Source: Pseudomonas protegens
GTDB taxonomy: Bacteria > Pseudomonadota > Gammaproteobacteria > Pseudomonadales > Pseudomonadaceae
NCBI RefSeq assembly: GCF_003732485.1
Contig: NZ_MOAK01000027.1
Location: 104,126 to 168,125, forward strand
Length of the DNA: 64,000 bases
Direction: 5' to 3'
The notes beneath the pieces are model-generated. The model worked only from the letters and a program-made list of their open reading frames with translations, had not been told where the DNA came from and did not search any database. The translations under genes and the position numbers were made by a program. Below, piece by piece: positions 9,648 to 18,790 of this stretch; the stretch's first letter is position 1; each line of letters starts with the position of its first letter.

Positions 9648-11963
9648 ATGAGTCTCTGGAAGCAACGGACCAACGGCCGCGAGCCGACCCAGGCCCAGCG
9701 CCTGTTTCGCCGCCTGGTACGTGAATGGCTGTGGGTCGGCCTGATTCTTCTGCCCCTGACCGCAGTGCTTTCCCTGAGCCACGGCCTGGCGTTGAACAAC
9801 CTGTTCTATGACAACCTGCGACGCTTTACCCCGCTGCCGGTAGACCCGCGAATTCTGTTGGTGACCATCGACGACTACAGCCTGCAGCAACTGGGACGCT
9901 GGCCCTGGCCACGGGCGATCCATGGACAGTTGCTGGACCGGCTGACGGACGCCAAGGTCAAGGGCGTGCTGTTCGATGTGATCTTCAGCGAGCCCGGCAG
10001 CACTGTGGAAAACGACACGCGGCTGGCCGCCGCCCTGTGTCGCGCCGGCACGGTGTTCCTGCCGGTACTGCGCGAGGGTGTCGCTCGCTATGGCCAGGAC
10101 CTGGAGGAGATCCCTCCGGTGCCGGTGCTGCGCCACTGTGCTCGGGGCCTGGGGCATATCAACGCCGAAGCCGATGCTGACGGTACCGTGCGTAGCGTCT
10201 ACCTGCGGGAAGGCCCGCAGCAGGCGCCGCGGGCGCAGTTGACCTGGTTGCTCTACCAGCTCACCGAAGCCGACCCGCTGTCGCCGCTGATGCCGGGCCC
10301 CGGGACTCCGCAGATTGCCAGGGGCTGGCTGCGAGCCAACCCGGTACGTATTGCCTTTATCGACAAGGCGGCAGGTTTTCCCAGCGTGCCCTATGTCAGC
10401 GTGCTGCGTGGCGAGGTGCCGGCCGAGTTGCTGCGTGACCGGTTGATCCTGGTGGGGTCCACCGCACCGGGGCTGGGCGACCGTTATGTCACCCCGCAGT
10501 CCGGCAGCCAGGGCACGACCCCAGGCGTGGAGATCCAGGCCAACCTGCTCAATGGCCTGTTGCAGCATCGCAGTATTGTCGCCCTGGGCCAGTGGTCGGG
10601 GATGCTGTGGTCCATGGTCCTGACCGCAGCCTTGCTCGGATTGTTGCTGTGGCGTCCGCGCCACGCCTTGTGGATAACCCTGGGTTGCATGGGGCTGGCC
10701 CTGTTGGGGTCGGTGCTGATGCTGCGCTTGGGCTACTGGTGGTCGCCGGTCGCCAGCCTGCTGGGCATGTTGCTGGCGTACCTGATCTGGAACTGGCGTC
10801 GGCTCAGCGTGATCCTGGCCTATTTCGGTTGGGAGCTGGAACGCCTGGACAGCGAGCCCAAGGTGTTGCCGGAACGCCGTCGTAGCCAGCCCCCCGGTGA
10901 TGTGCTGCAAGGGCAGATCGTTGCCCTGGAACAGGCCCTGAGCCGGACCCGGGACACCCGGCGCTTTATCGCCGATGGCTTGGAGTACCTGCCGGTGGCG
11001 ACCCTGATCAGCGATCCGGACGGCAAGATTCTGCTGGCCAACCGCAATGCCCGGGAAGTGTTCGCCCACTCACTGGTCGGACAGCCGTTGATTGCGCAGT
11101 TGGCCGCCCTGGGTTATCCAGGCCTGACGGAACCGGCGCTGTACCCACGTATTGAGCAACTGACAGCGGTGGAGTTTCGCGACATTCAGCAACGCAGCCT
11201 GCGCATGGAACTGGCGCCGCTGCTGCCGGTGGACAGTGACAACGCCATCGGTTGGTTATTGAGCTTCACCGACCTCAGCATCGAGCGGGACGCCGAACAG
11301 CAACGTGGCGTACTGCTGCGTTTTCTTTCCCATGATCTGCGCGCCCCCCATTCGGCGATCCTCGCGCTGCTGGATGTACAGAGTCGCCAGCCATCGCAGC
11401 CCAAGCAGGTCTACAGCCAGATCGAGCAACAGGTGCGTCGGGCCCTGGGGCTGACCGAGGCGTTCGTGCAATTGGCCAAGGCCGAATCGGAGGCCTATCA
11501 GTTCGCGCCGAGCATGTTTGCCATGCTGGTCCTGGATGCCTTCGACCAGGCCACGACCCTGGCCCAGTTGAAAAATATCCACCTGGTGCACGATCTGGAT
11601 GAGGAAGGCGAGAGCATGATCCTGGCGGATCAGTCGCTGCTGACCCGGGCCCTGTTCAATCTGCTGGAAAACGCCATCAAGTACAGCCCGGCGGGGTCCA
11701 CCGTCAATGTTCAGGTGAGCTGTGCCGAGGGCTGGCTGCGTTGCGAAATCATCGACCAGGGCCGGGGCATTGCGGCCCAGGACCTGCCCCTGCTGTTCGG
11801 TCAGTACCAGCGTTTCGCCTCGGCCCAGGGCATCGATGGCCTGGGCCTGGGCCTGTCCATGGTCAAGGCGGTGGTGGACCGGCACCAAGGGCGGATCAGC
11901 TGCCGTAGCGAGGTGGGCCAGGGCTCCTGTTTCATCCTTGAGTTGCCCTTGCTGGAGGAGTAG
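9648..11963 (+). CDS. CHASE2-domain sensor histidine kinase
   Basis: 771 aa. An N-terminal membrane helix (about 25-45) is followed by a CHASE2 extracytoplasmic domain (about 48-310: DPRILLVTIDDYSLQQLGRWPWPR, GVLFDVIFSEP, LILVGSTAPGLGD). Three more membrane helices (about 320-395) lead to a PAS-like segment (LEYLPVATLISDPDGKILLANRNA), a HisKA box SHDLRAPHSAI with His562 as the phospho-acceptor, and an HATPase_c domain with NLLENAIKYSP, DQGRGIA and GLGLGLSMVKAVV. It is probably co-transcribed with the FecR gene, and the divergent OmpR-type regulator is its likely target. Confidence 0.93.
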   Translation: MSLWKQRTNGREPTQAQRLFRRLVREWLWVGLILLPLTAVLSLSHGLALNNLFYDNLRRFTPLPVDPRILLVTIDDYSLQQLGRWPWPRAIHGQLLDRLTDAKVKGVLFDVIFSEPGSTVENDTRLAAALCRAGTVFLPVLREGVARYGQDLEEIPPVPVLRHCARGLGHINAEADADGTVRSVYLREGPQQAPRAQLTWLLYQLTEADPLSPLMPGPGTPQIARGWLRANPVRIAFIDKAAGFPSVPYVSVLRGEVPAELLRDRLILVGSTAPGLGDRYVTPQSGSQGTTPGVEIQANLLNGLLQHRSIVALGQWSGMLWSMVLTAALLGLLLWRPRHALWITLGCMGLALLGSVLMLRLGYWWSPVASLLGMLLAYLIWNWRRLSVILAYFGWELERLDSEPKVLPERRRSQPPGDVLQGQIVALEQALSRTRDTRRFIADGLEYLPVATLISDPDGKILLANRNAREVFAHSLVGQPLIAQLAALGYPGLTEPALYPRIEQLTAVEFRDIQQRSLRMELAPLLPVDSDNAIGWLLSFTDLSIERDAEQQRGVLLRFLSHDLRAPHSAILALLDVQSRQPSQPKQVYSQIEQQVRRALGLTEAFVQLAKAESEAYQFAPSMFAMLVLDAFDQATTLAQLKNIHLVHDLDEEGESMILADQSLLTRALFNLLENAIKYSPAGSTVNVQVSCAEGWLRCEIIDQGRGIAAQDLPLLFGQYQRFASAQGIDGLGLGLSMVKAVVDRHQGRISCRSEVGQGSCFILELPLLEE

Positions 11964-11984
11964 AGGCGCCGGGTTACTTCTGGC

Positions 11985-12019
11985 GAAAAAAAACCGGCAT
12001 CAAGGCCGGTTTTTTTTGT
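11985..12019 (+). terminator. Rho-independent terminator after the histidine kinase
   Basis: AAAACCGGC/GCCGGTTTT with a short loop and an eight-T run on the plus strand; the A-run on the other side could let it work for minus-strand transcripts too. Confidence 0.85.
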
Positions 12020-12144
12020 TGCGGTAAAACTTATGCACGTTTTTAAAAATTTTATGAGCTTAAGAAATATACATATAAATCAGTGATTTATACGTCTAAT
12101 TCAGTTGTTGTACGAATAGTCGTACACAGGTTATCCACAGAAGC
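12020..12144. other. AT-rich tail-to-tail spacer with inverted repeat and DnaA box
   Basis: A strikingly AT-rich stretch in GC-rich DNA, between two convergent genes where no promoter is needed. It contains the 7-bp inverted repeat TGTACGA (12109-12115) / TCGTACA (12120-12126), followed at once by an exact DnaA box TTATCCACA (12131-12139). Confidence 0.6.
12131..12139. promoter_or_regulatory. DnaA box in the AT-rich spacer
   Basis: Exact TTATCCACA next to the 7-bp inverted repeat, in the tail-to-tail gap before plsC. Confidence 0.75.
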
Positions 12145-12915
12145 TCATACAGCAACCTTATCCGTGGAAGTCGCCAATGGTGGCAATGAGCCCATATCTC
12201 GCTGGGCCTGTTCGTTCCAGGCTGCTACCCGGTCGTTGAGCTCGGCGATGGCACGCGGGCCGCTGCCTTCGGCGTACATGGGCGCGCCAATGGTCACGGT
12301 GATGGTTCCGGGCCGCTTGGCCCAACCGGTCTTCGGCCAGAACTTGCCGGCGTTGTGGGCCACTGGCAGCACCGGCAGATCGGCGTTTACCGCCAGGGCG
12401 CTGCCGCTGCGGGAGAACTTGCCAACCGTGCCGTAAGGCACGCGGGTGCCTTCCGGAAAGATCAGCACCCAGACCTTGTCCTTGAGCAGCTCGTCGCCCT
12501 TGCTCGCCACCTGCTTGAGGGCCGCCTTGGGGTTGTCCCGGTCGATGGCGATGGGGCGCAGCATGGCCATGGCCCAGCCGAAGAACGGCACATACAGCAA
12601 CTCGCGCTTGAGCACCTGGCTCAAAGGCTCGAAGTAGGCCGAGAGGAAGAAGGTCTCCCAGGTGCTCTGGTGGTTGGAGACGATCACGCAGGGCCGCTCG
12701 GGGACGTTTTCAGCGCCCTTCACTTCCACGCGAATGTTCAAAAACACCTTGGTCAGCCACAGCGCGCAGCGACACCAATAGACGTTGATAAAGCGGTAGC
12801 GCGCCTTGAATGGCAGGAACGGCGCGATAAAAAAGCTCAGGGAGCACCACAGCAAGGAACTGGTGCCCAACAGCAGGTAAAAGAAGAAGGTTCTGATGGC
12901 CTGCAGGATCGACAT
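12145..12915 (-). CDS. plsC: 1-acyl-sn-glycerol-3-phosphate acyltransferase
   Basis: 256 aa from the ATG at 12915 (MSILQAIRTFFF); eight extra upstream codons are possible. It acylates lysophosphatidic acid to phosphatidic acid at the inner membrane. Two hydrophobic segments at about 7-45 anchor it. The acyltransferase box is NHQSTWE (HX4E, a variant of HX4D seen in this group) and the second motif is FPEGTR. It is the last gene of the minus-strand series after glyQ-glyS-gmhB, 82 nt downstream of gmhB. Confidence 0.93.
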   Translation of the reverse strand: MSILQAIRTFFFYLLLGTSSLLWCSLSFFIAPFLPFKARYRFINVYWCRCALWLTKVFLNIRVEVKGAENVPERPCVIVSNHQSTWETFFLSAYFEPLSQVLKRELLYVPFFGWAMAMLRPIAIDRDNPKAALKQVASKGDELLKDKVWVLIFPEGTRVPYGTVGKFSRSGSALAVNADLPVLPVAHNAGKFWPKTGWAKRPGTITVTIGAPMYAEGSGPRAIAELNDRVAAWNEQAQRDMGSLPPLATSTDKVAV

Positions 12916-12997
12916 AGCGGCATTTACCATTGCGGGCATGCCCGCCTGTTAAAAAGCGCTCTCCCGAACAGTCCTTGGTCAGGATGCCAGAAGGGGC

Positions 12998-13531
12998 CTA
13001 ATTGTGGATAAGTTCAGCGGCAACGGCCGCCAGGTCGTCAAAAATCAAGGTGCCTACCGGCAGGGTTTTCCCCAGAGTCTTTTCGCCTTTCCCGGTCTTT
13101 ACCAATACTGGCTGAGAGTCGACGGCTTTTGCGGCCTCCAGGTCACCGAGACTGTCACCGACAAACCATAGACCTGTCAGTTCTGCCTGGTAATGCTCGG
13201 CAATGGTTCGCAGCATGCCCGGTTTCGGTTTGCGGCAGGCGCACCCTTCGTCGGGGCCATGGGGGCAATAGACGATCAGCCCGACCTCGCCGCCCTGCTC
13301 CACCACCAGCTCGCGCAGGCGCGCGTGCATGGCGTCGAGGGTGGCCAGGTCGTAGTAGCCGCGAGCGATGCCGGACTGGTTGGTGGCGATCGCCACCGTC
13401 CAGCCGGCCTTGCTCAACTGCGCAATGGCTTCGATCGAGCCGGGGAGTGGAATCCACTCCTGCACCGATTTGATGTAGGCATCGGAGTCGTGATTGATCA
13501 CGCCGTCACGGTCGAGTATCAGCAGTTTCAC
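12998..13531 (-). CDS. gmhB: D-glycero-beta-D-manno-heptose 1,7-bisphosphate 7-phosphatase
   Basis: 177 aa, the usual size. A HAD-family phosphatase that removes the 7-phosphate in making ADP-heptose for the LPS core. The catalytic motif DRDGVIN is at residues 7-13. The zinc-loop cysteines and histidine (CPHGPDEGCACRKPKPGM) are all present, followed by FVGDSLGDLEAA. It starts 17 nt after the glyS stop, so it is probably in the same transcript. An exact DnaA box overlaps its last codons (13003-13011). Confidence 0.95.
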   Translation of the reverse strand: MKLLILDRDGVINHDSDAYIKSVQEWIPLPGSIEAIAQLSKAGWTVAIATNQSGIARGYYDLATLDAMHARLRELVVEQGGEVGLIVYCPHGPDEGCACRKPKPGMLRTIAEHYQAELTGLWFVGDSLGDLEAAKAVDSQPVLVKTGKGEKTLGKTLPVGTLIFDDLAAVAAELIHN

Positions 13532-13548
13532 AGCAGTTCCTTACCTGA

Positions 13549-15603
13549 TCAGCTCAGTACCGAAATGTCCGCCACACCCAGGAACAGGCCCCGCAGACGC
13601 GCCAGCAGCGCATAGCGGTTGGCCCGTACCTTGGCGTCCTCGGCATTGACCATCACCGCTTCGAAGAAGGCGTCCACTGGTTCGCGCAGGGCGGCCAGGC
13701 GGGCCAGGGTCTCGCTGTACTGACGAGCTGCGGCCATGGGCTGTACCGCCTGGTCCGCCTGCTGGATCGCCGAGTACAGGGAGAACTCGTTGGCGTTGTC
13801 GAAGTACTTGGCTTCGACGGTGGTCGGCACATTGCCTTCGATCTTGCTCAGCAGGTTCGACACGCGCTTGTTCACGGCGGCCAGGGCGGCGGCTTCCGGC
13901 AACTTGCGGAAGGCCTGCACGGCTTGCACGCGCTGGTCGAAGTCCAGGGCCGAGCCCGGCTTCAGGGCACGTACCGACAGGTAGGTGGCCACATCCACGC
14001 CTTCGTCTTCGTAACGGGCGCGCAGACGGTCGAAGATGAACTCCAGCACCTGATCGGCCAGGCCGGCGGCCTTGACCTTGCTGCCGAAGGCGCTGACGGC
14101 GAAGGCCACGGCGTCGTTCAGGTCGAGGTCGAACTTCTTCTCGATGAGGATACGCAGCACGCCCAGGGCCGCGCGACGCAGGGCGTAGGGGTCCTTGCTG
14201 CCGGTGGGCAGCATGCCGATGCCGAAGATCCCCACCAGGGTGTCCAGCTTGTCGGCGATGGCCACGGCGGCACCGGTCACGGTGCTTGGCAGCTCGGCGC
14301 CGGCGCCACGTGGCATGTACTGCTCGTTGAGGGCCAGGGCCACATCTTCCGGCTCGCCGTCATTGAGGGCGTAGTAGTAGCCGGCGATGCCTTGCATCTC
14401 CGGGAACTCGCCGACCATCTCGGTGGCCAGGTCGCACTTGGACAGCAGGCCGGCACGGGCGGCGCGCTGAGCGTCGCCGCCAATGCGCGGCGCGATGAAG
14501 GCGGCCAGCTTGGAAATCCGCTCGGCCTTGTCGTAGACGCTGCCGAGTTTTTCCTGGAATACCACGTTCTGCAGGCGCAGGTTGAAGTCTTCGAGCTTCT
14601 GCTTCTTGTCCTGCTTGAAGAAAAACTCGGCGTCGGTCAGGCGTGGGCGCACGACTTTCTCGTTGCCCTCGATGATCTGGCGCGGGTCCTTGCTCTCGAT
14701 GTTGGCCACGGTGATGAAGCGCGGCAGCAGCTTGCCGTCCACGTCCAGCAGGCAGAAGTACTTCTGGTTGTCCTGCATGGTGGTGATCAGGGCTTCTTGC
14801 GGCACTTCGAGGAAGCGTTCCTCGAACGAGCACACCAGCGGCACAGGCCATTCCACCAGGGCGGTCACTTCGTCCAGCAGGTCGGCCGGGACGATCGCCG
14901 TGCCTTCTTGCAGGGTTGCCAGTTCCGCGGTGCGCTTGCTGATCAGCTCGCGGCGCTCGTTGGCGTCGGCCAGCACGTAGGCGGCACGCAGGTCGTTGAG
15001 GTAGTTGGCCGGCGAAGTGATGCGCACGCTGTCCGGGTGGTGGAAGCGGTGACCACGAGAGTCGCGGCCGGCCTTCTGGGCAAGGATGGTGCAGTCGATG
15101 ACGTCGTCACCCAGCAGCATCACCAGCCATTGGGTCGGACGCACGAACTCTTCCTTGCGCGCGGCCCAGCGCATGCGCTTGGGAATCGGCAGGTCGTTCA
15201 GGGAATCTTCGACGATGGTCGGCAGCAGGCTGGCGGTCGGCTTGCCCTTGATGCTCTGGCTGTAGCGCAGTTTCGGGCCGCTCTGGTCGATCTCGCTGAG
15301 TTCGACGCCGCACTTCTTGGCAAAGCCCAGGGCCGCCTGGGTCGGGTTGCCTTCAGCGTCGAAGGCCGCCTGGCGTGGCGGGCCGTCGAGGTTGATGCTG
15401 CGATCCGGCTGCTGGGTGTCCAGCTGGGTGATCAGCACCGCCAGGCGCCGTGGCGCGGCGTAGACATGCTTGGCCTGAAAGCTCAGGCCGGCGCTCTGCA
15501 GGCCTTTCTCGATGCCGGCCAGGAAGGCTTCGGCCAGGGTGTTCAGGGCTTTGGGTGGCAGTTCTTCAGTGCCCAGTTCAACCAGAAAATCTTGCGCACT
15601 CAT
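13549..15603 (-). CDS. glyS: Glycyl-tRNA synthetase beta subunit
   Basis: 684 aa, typical for the bacterial alpha2-beta2 enzyme. The beta subunit binds tRNA-Gly. The N-terminus [20 protein letters not shown] is diagnostic, and the C-terminal anticodon-binding helical part contains [22 protein letters not shown]. Its ATG overlaps the glyQ stop by 4 nt (ATGA), so the two subunits are translationally coupled. Confidence 0.98.
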   Translation of the reverse strand: MSAQDFLVELGTEELPPKALNTLAEAFLAGIEKGLQSAGLSFQAKHVYAAPRRLAVLITQLDTQQPDRSINLDGPPRQAAFDAEGNPTQAALGFAKKCGVELSEIDQSGPKLRYSQSIKGKPTASLLPTIVEDSLNDLPIPKRMRWAARKEEFVRPTQWLVMLLGDDVIDCTILAQKAGRDSRGHRFHHPDSVRITSPANYLNDLRAAYVLADANERRELISKRTAELATLQEGTAIVPADLLDEVTALVEWPVPLVCSFEERFLEVPQEALITTMQDNQKYFCLLDVDGKLLPRFITVANIESKDPRQIIEGNEKVVRPRLTDAEFFFKQDKKQKLEDFNLRLQNVVFQEKLGSVYDKAERISKLAAFIAPRIGGDAQRAARAGLLSKCDLATEMVGEFPEMQGIAGYYYALNDGEPEDVALALNEQYMPRGAGAELPSTVTGAAVAIADKLDTLVGIFGIGMLPTGSKDPYALRRAALGVLRILIEKKFDLDLNDAVAFAVSAFGSKVKAAGLADQVLEFIFDRLRARYEDEGVDVATYLSVRALKPGSALDFDQRVQAVQAFRKLPEAAALAAVNKRVSNLLSKIEGNVPTTVEAKYFDNANEFSLYSAIQQADQAVQPMAAARQYSETLARLAALREPVDAFFEAVMVNAEDAKVRANRYALLARLRGLFLGVADISVLS

Positions 15604-16553
15604 TGTGCCGCCTCCAGCTTAGCCAACACTTCATCACGCAGATCCGGGGTCGCCATCGGGAAGCCCAGCTTGGCACGGGCCAGCAGGTAGGCTTGCGCAA
15701 CGGAACGCGCCAGGGTGCGGACACGCAGAATGTATTGCTGGCGCGCGGTAACCGAGATGGCACGGCGGGCATCCAGCAGGTTGAAGGTATGGGAGGCCTT
15801 CAACACCATTTCATAGCTCGGCAACGGCAGCGGCTGATCCAGTTCGATCAGGCGCTTGGCTTCGCTTTCGTAGAAATCGAACAGTTCGAACAGCTTCTCG
15901 ACGTTGGCGTGTTCGAAGTTGTAGGTCGACTGCTCCACTTCGTTCTGGTGGAACACATCGCCATAGGTGACCTTGCCGAACGGGCCGTCGGCCCAGACCA
16001 GGTCGTATACCGAGTCCACGCCCTGCAGGTACATGGCCAGGCGTTCCAGGCCGTAGGTGATCTCGCCGGTCACCGGGTAGCACTCGATGCCACCGGCTTG
16101 CTGGAAGTAGGTGAACTGAGTCACTTCCATGCCGTTGAGCCAGACTTCCCAGCCCAGGCCCCAGGCGCCCAGGGTCGGCGATTCCCAGTTGTCCTCGACG
16201 AAGCGAATGTCGTGCACCAGCGGGTCCAGGCCCACGTGTTTCAGGGAACCCAGGTACAGCTCCTGGAAGTTCTCCGGGTTGGGTTTCAAGACCACCTGGA
16301 ACTGATAGTAGTGCTGCAGACGGTTGGGGTTTTCGCCGTAGCGGCCGTCAGTCGGGCGACGACTGGGCTGCACATAAGCGGCGTTCCAGGTTTCCGGGCC
16401 GATGGCCCGCAGGAAGGTTGCGGTGTGGAAAGTGCCGGCGCCTACTTCCATATCGTAGGGCTGAAGTACCACACAACCTTGCTCGGCCCAGTATTGCTGG
16501 AGGGCGAGGATCAAGTCTTGGAAGGTACGCACGGCTGGCGTAGGCTGGCTCAC
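15600..16553 (-). CDS. glyQ: Glycyl-tRNA synthetase alpha subunit
   Basis: 317 aa from the GTG at 16553. An earlier in-frame GTG at 16562 exists, but the AGGTGA ribosome site overlaps it and is correctly spaced only for the second GTG. It is the catalytic subunit that activates glycine. The sequence [20 protein letters not shown] and the [18 protein letters not shown] segment are characteristic. First gene of the glyQ-glyS-gmhB-plsC series and divergent from tag. Confidence 0.98.
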   Translation of the reverse strand: MSQPTPAVRTFQDLILALQQYWAEQGCVVLQPYDMEVGAGTFHTATFLRAIGPETWNAAYVQPSRRPTDGRYGENPNRLQHYYQFQVVLKPNPENFQELYLGSLKHVGLDPLVHDIRFVEDNWESPTLGAWGLGWEVWLNGMEVTQFTYFQQAGGIECYPVTGEITYGLERLAMYLQGVDSVYDLVWADGPFGKVTYGDVFHQNEVEQSTYNFEHANVEKLFELFDFYESEAKRLIELDQPLPLPSYEMVLKASHTFNLLDARRAISVTARQQYILRVRTLARSVAQAYLLARAKLGFPMATPDLRDEVLAKLEAAQ

Positions 16554-16634
16554 GAAATTCACCTGTTACTTGGGCTGCGATTTAAGGAGCGGGAGTATAC
16601 CCGATTCAGTCCTGCGCACGCCCCCTGGAGCCTT

Positions 16635-17198
16635 ATGCCACGCTGCTTTTGGTGTTCCGAAGATCCGCTGTACATGGCTTATCACGATCAGGAGTGGGGC
16701 GTGCCGCTGCGCGATGGGCAGCGTCTGTTCGAGTTGTTATTGCTCGAAGGGTTCCAGGCCGGCCTGTCCTGGATCACCGTGCTGAAGAAGCGCGAGCGCT
16801 ATCGCCAGGTGCTGTTCGGCTTCGATGTGCAGCGCGTGGCGCAGATGAGCGATGCCGAGATCGAGGACCTGATGCAGGACCCGGGCATCATCCGCAACCG
16901 CCTCAAGCTCAACGCCGCCCGGCGCAATGCCCAGGCCTGGCTGGAGCTGGAAGACCCGGTGGCCTTTCTCTGGTCCTTCGTCGGCGGCGTGCCGAAGATC
17001 AATCATTTCCGGGACCGCAGCGAAGTCCCGGCGGTGACCCCGGAGGCCGAAGCCATGAGCCGCGGCCTGCAGAAAGCCGGTTTCACCTTCGTCGGCCCGA
17101 CCATCTGCTACGCGCTGATGCAAGCCTCGGGCATGGTCATGGATCACACGCAGGATTGTGATCGCTACGCCATCCTCGCCAACGCGCGGTTAGAATAG
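16635..17198 (+). CDS. tag: DNA-3-methyladenine glycosylase I
   Basis: 187 aa from the ATG at 16635, with GGAG 4 nt upstream. It excises 3-methyladenine from alkylated DNA. The zinc-snap residues Cys4, His17 (MPRCFW, YHDQEWG) and the C-terminal H-X3-C pair (MDHTQDCDRY) are intact. FELLLLEGFQAGLSWITVL and the PTICYALMQASG segment are typical of Tag. The gene is divergent from glyQ and precedes the lauroyltransferase gene by 42 nt. Confidence 0.96.
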   Translation: MPRCFWCSEDPLYMAYHDQEWGVPLRDGQRLFELLLLEGFQAGLSWITVLKKRERYRQVLFGFDVQRVAQMSDAEIEDLMQDPGIIRNRLKLNAARRNAQAWLELEDPVAFLWSFVGGVPKINHFRDRSEVPAVTPEAEAMSRGLQKAGFTFVGPTICYALMQASGMVMDHTQDCDRYAILANARLE

Positions 17199-17240
17199 CC
17201 GGCTGCGACTAGGTCAAGACCGACAGATCAGGAGTCATGT

Positions 17241-18128
17241 GTGGATAAGTTCAAAGGCGCCCTGCTGGTGGGTGCTCTGCGGTTGTTTGCCCTGCTGCCC
17301 TGGCGCGCGGTGCAAGCGGTCGGCGCGGCCATCGGCTGGATCATGTGGAAGACGCCCAATCGCTCCCGCGATGTGGTGCGCATCAACCTGGCCAAGTGTT
17401 TTCCACAGATGGACCCCGCCGAGCGCGAGCGTCTGGTGGGCCAGAGCCTGAAAGACATCGGCAAGTCCCTGACCGAAAGCGCCTGCGCCTGGATCTGGCC
17501 GGCCGAGCGCTCGATCGCCCTGGTGCGGGAGGTCGAGGGCCTTGACGTACTCAAGGACGCCCTGGCCTCGGGCAAGGGCGTGGTTGGCATCACCAGCCAC
17601 CTGGGCAACTGGGAAGTGCTCAACCACTTCTATTGCAGCCAGTGCAAACCGATCATTTTCTACCGTCCGCCCAAGCTCAAGGCAGTGGACGAACTGCTGC
17701 GCAAGCAGCGGGTGCAACTGGGCAACCGTGTGGCGGCCTCCACCAAGGAAGGCATCCTCAGCGTCATCAAGGAAGTGCGCAAAGGTGGTGCGGTGGGCAT
17801 TCCCGCCGACCCGGAACCGGCCGAATCCGCCGGGATCTTCGTGCCCTTCTTCGCCACCCAGGCCCTCACCAGCAAGTTCGTGCCGAACATGCTGGCCGGC
17901 GGCAAGGCCGTGGGGGTCTTCCTTCACGCCCTGCGCCTGCCGGACGGTTCGGGCTACAAGGTGATCCTCGAAGCGGCCCCGGAAGACATGTACAGCACCG
18001 ACACCGAAACCTCCTGTGCGGCCATGAGCAAGGTGGTCGAACGCTATGTCGGGGCGTATCCGAGCCAGTACATGTGGAGCATGAAACGCTTCAAGAAGCG
18101 CCCGCCGGGTGAGGCACGCTGGTACTGA
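17241..18128 (+). CDS. Lipid A late acyltransferase (lauroyl, LpxL/HtrB type)
   Basis: 295 aa, an inner-membrane enzyme adding a secondary acyl chain to lipid A. An N-terminal hydrophobic helix (about 8-35) and the HX4E catalytic motif HLGNWE are visible, followed by FYRPPK and the substrate-binding GIPADPEP. The start is the GTG at 17241, preceded by AGGAG; an ATG 4 nt earlier would stop after three codons. The GTG lies inside an exact DnaA box (17240-17248). It corresponds in position to PA0011 of P. aeruginosa. Confidence 0.93.
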   Translation: MDKFKGALLVGALRLFALLPWRAVQAVGAAIGWIMWKTPNRSRDVVRINLAKCFPQMDPAERERLVGQSLKDIGKSLTESACAWIWPAERSIALVREVEGLDVLKDALASGKGVVGITSHLGNWEVLNHFYCSQCKPIIFYRPPKLKAVDELLRKQRVQLGNRVAASTKEGILSVIKEVRKGGAVGIPADPEPAESAGIFVPFFATQALTSKFVPNMLAGGKAVGVFLHALRLPDGSGYKVILEAAPEDMYSTDTETSCAAMSKVVERYVGAYPSQYMWSMKRFKKRPPGEARWY

Positions 18129-18143
18129 CCGAGCTGGCACGAT

Positions 18144-18177
18144 CTGTGGATAACCCCGCGTAGGGCGTTATCCACAG
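18144..18177. promoter_or_regulatory. Inverted pair of exact DnaA boxes
   Basis: CTGTGGATAAC at 18144-18154 and its perfect reverse complement GTTATCCACAG at 18167-18177, 12 nt apart, each containing a consensus DnaA box. Located in the 72-nt gap between the lauroyltransferase and the PilZ gene. No T-run follows, so it is not an ordinary terminator. Confidence 0.75.
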
Positions 18178-18200
18178 CACACAGAACAAGGGCGCTGAAG

Positions 18201-18440
18201 ATGTCCGATCACCGCAAGTCGTTCCGTATCAAGATTTCCCACGAGAGCATTGGCGAATGCCTGGGGCAGACCCGCAACCTGTCTGCCAGTGGCGTCTATG
18301 TGCAAAGCCCGGCCCTGGCAACACTGCCCAAGGGCGCGGTGGTCTATGGGCAGGTGCAAGGCCTGCCGGTGGTCGCGCCACGGGTGCGCATGGAAGTGGT
18401 GCAAGTGGATGCGCAAGGGATCGCCCTGCGCTATCTCTGA
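18201..18440 (+). CDS. PilZ-domain c-di-GMP-binding protein
   Basis: 79 aa, little more than a single PilZ domain. Both c-di-GMP motifs are intact: RXXXR at residues 5-9 (RKSFR) and the D/NXSXXG box NLSASG near residue 28. It is probably a stand-alone receptor acting on a partner protein by contact. It follows the acyltransferase gene after a gap that holds the inverted DnaA-box pair. It corresponds to the PA0012 position in P. aeruginosa. Confidence 0.92.
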   Translation: MSDHRKSFRIKISHESIGECLGQTRNLSASGVYVQSPALATLPKGAVVYGQVQGLPVVAPRVRMEVVQVDAQGIALRYL

Positions 18441-18457
18441 CCAGAGGCCACTGGCGC

Positions 18458-18775
18458 TCAGGCCCCGGCTTGGCGCTCGAGCTTCTTGATGAACACGGTC
18501 ATTTCCTTTTCCGCCTGTTTGTCGCCATGGCCGCGTGCGGCCTCCAGCCCCTGCTCCCAGGCCTGGCGCGCCCCTTGAAGGTCGCCCTGCCCCTGGCAAG
18601 CCTTGCCCAGCAGCTTCCAGGCCGCTGAATACTTGGGATCGAAGGCCACGCAGCGTTGCAGGTGCTCAACAGCCTTGGCGTACTCGGCCTGATCCAGATA
18701 GCCCTTGCCCAGACCAAAGCGCAGCAGGGCGTTATCCACACCCTTGGCGAGCATTTTTTCCAGCGATTCAAGCAT
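18458..18775 (-). CDS. Small TPR-repeat protein
   Basis: 105 aa from the ATG at 18775 (a GTG and a TTG just upstream are alternatives). Two to three tetratricopeptide repeats are readable: NALLRFGLGKGYLDQAEYAKA, then LQRCVAFDPKYSAAWKLLGKA, then DLQGARQAWEQGLEAA. Such repeats mediate protein contacts; the partner is unknown. Convergent with the PilZ gene. A DnaA box (18732-18740) lies in its 5-prime part. Confidence 0.85.
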   Translation of the reverse strand: MLESLEKMLAKGVDNALLRFGLGKGYLDQAEYAKAVEHLQRCVAFDPKYSAAWKLLGKACQGQGDLQGARQAWEQGLEAARGHGDKQAEKEMTVFIKKLERQAGA

Positions 18776-18790
18776 CACCAATACCTCATC

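Noticed and set aside
8694-11069. Long antisense open frame across the FecR and kinase genes
   Set aside because: No start signal or protein family; composition (Gln, His and Arg rich) is typical of antisense frames.
12020-12144. Second replication origin
   Set aside because: Only one exact DnaA box and no cluster; kept as an observation rather than an oriC call.
15450-16634. Long in-frame upstream extension of tag across glyQ
   Set aside because: The real protein starts at MPRCFWC with the conserved Cys4 and His17 spacing; upstream sequence is antisense to glyQ.
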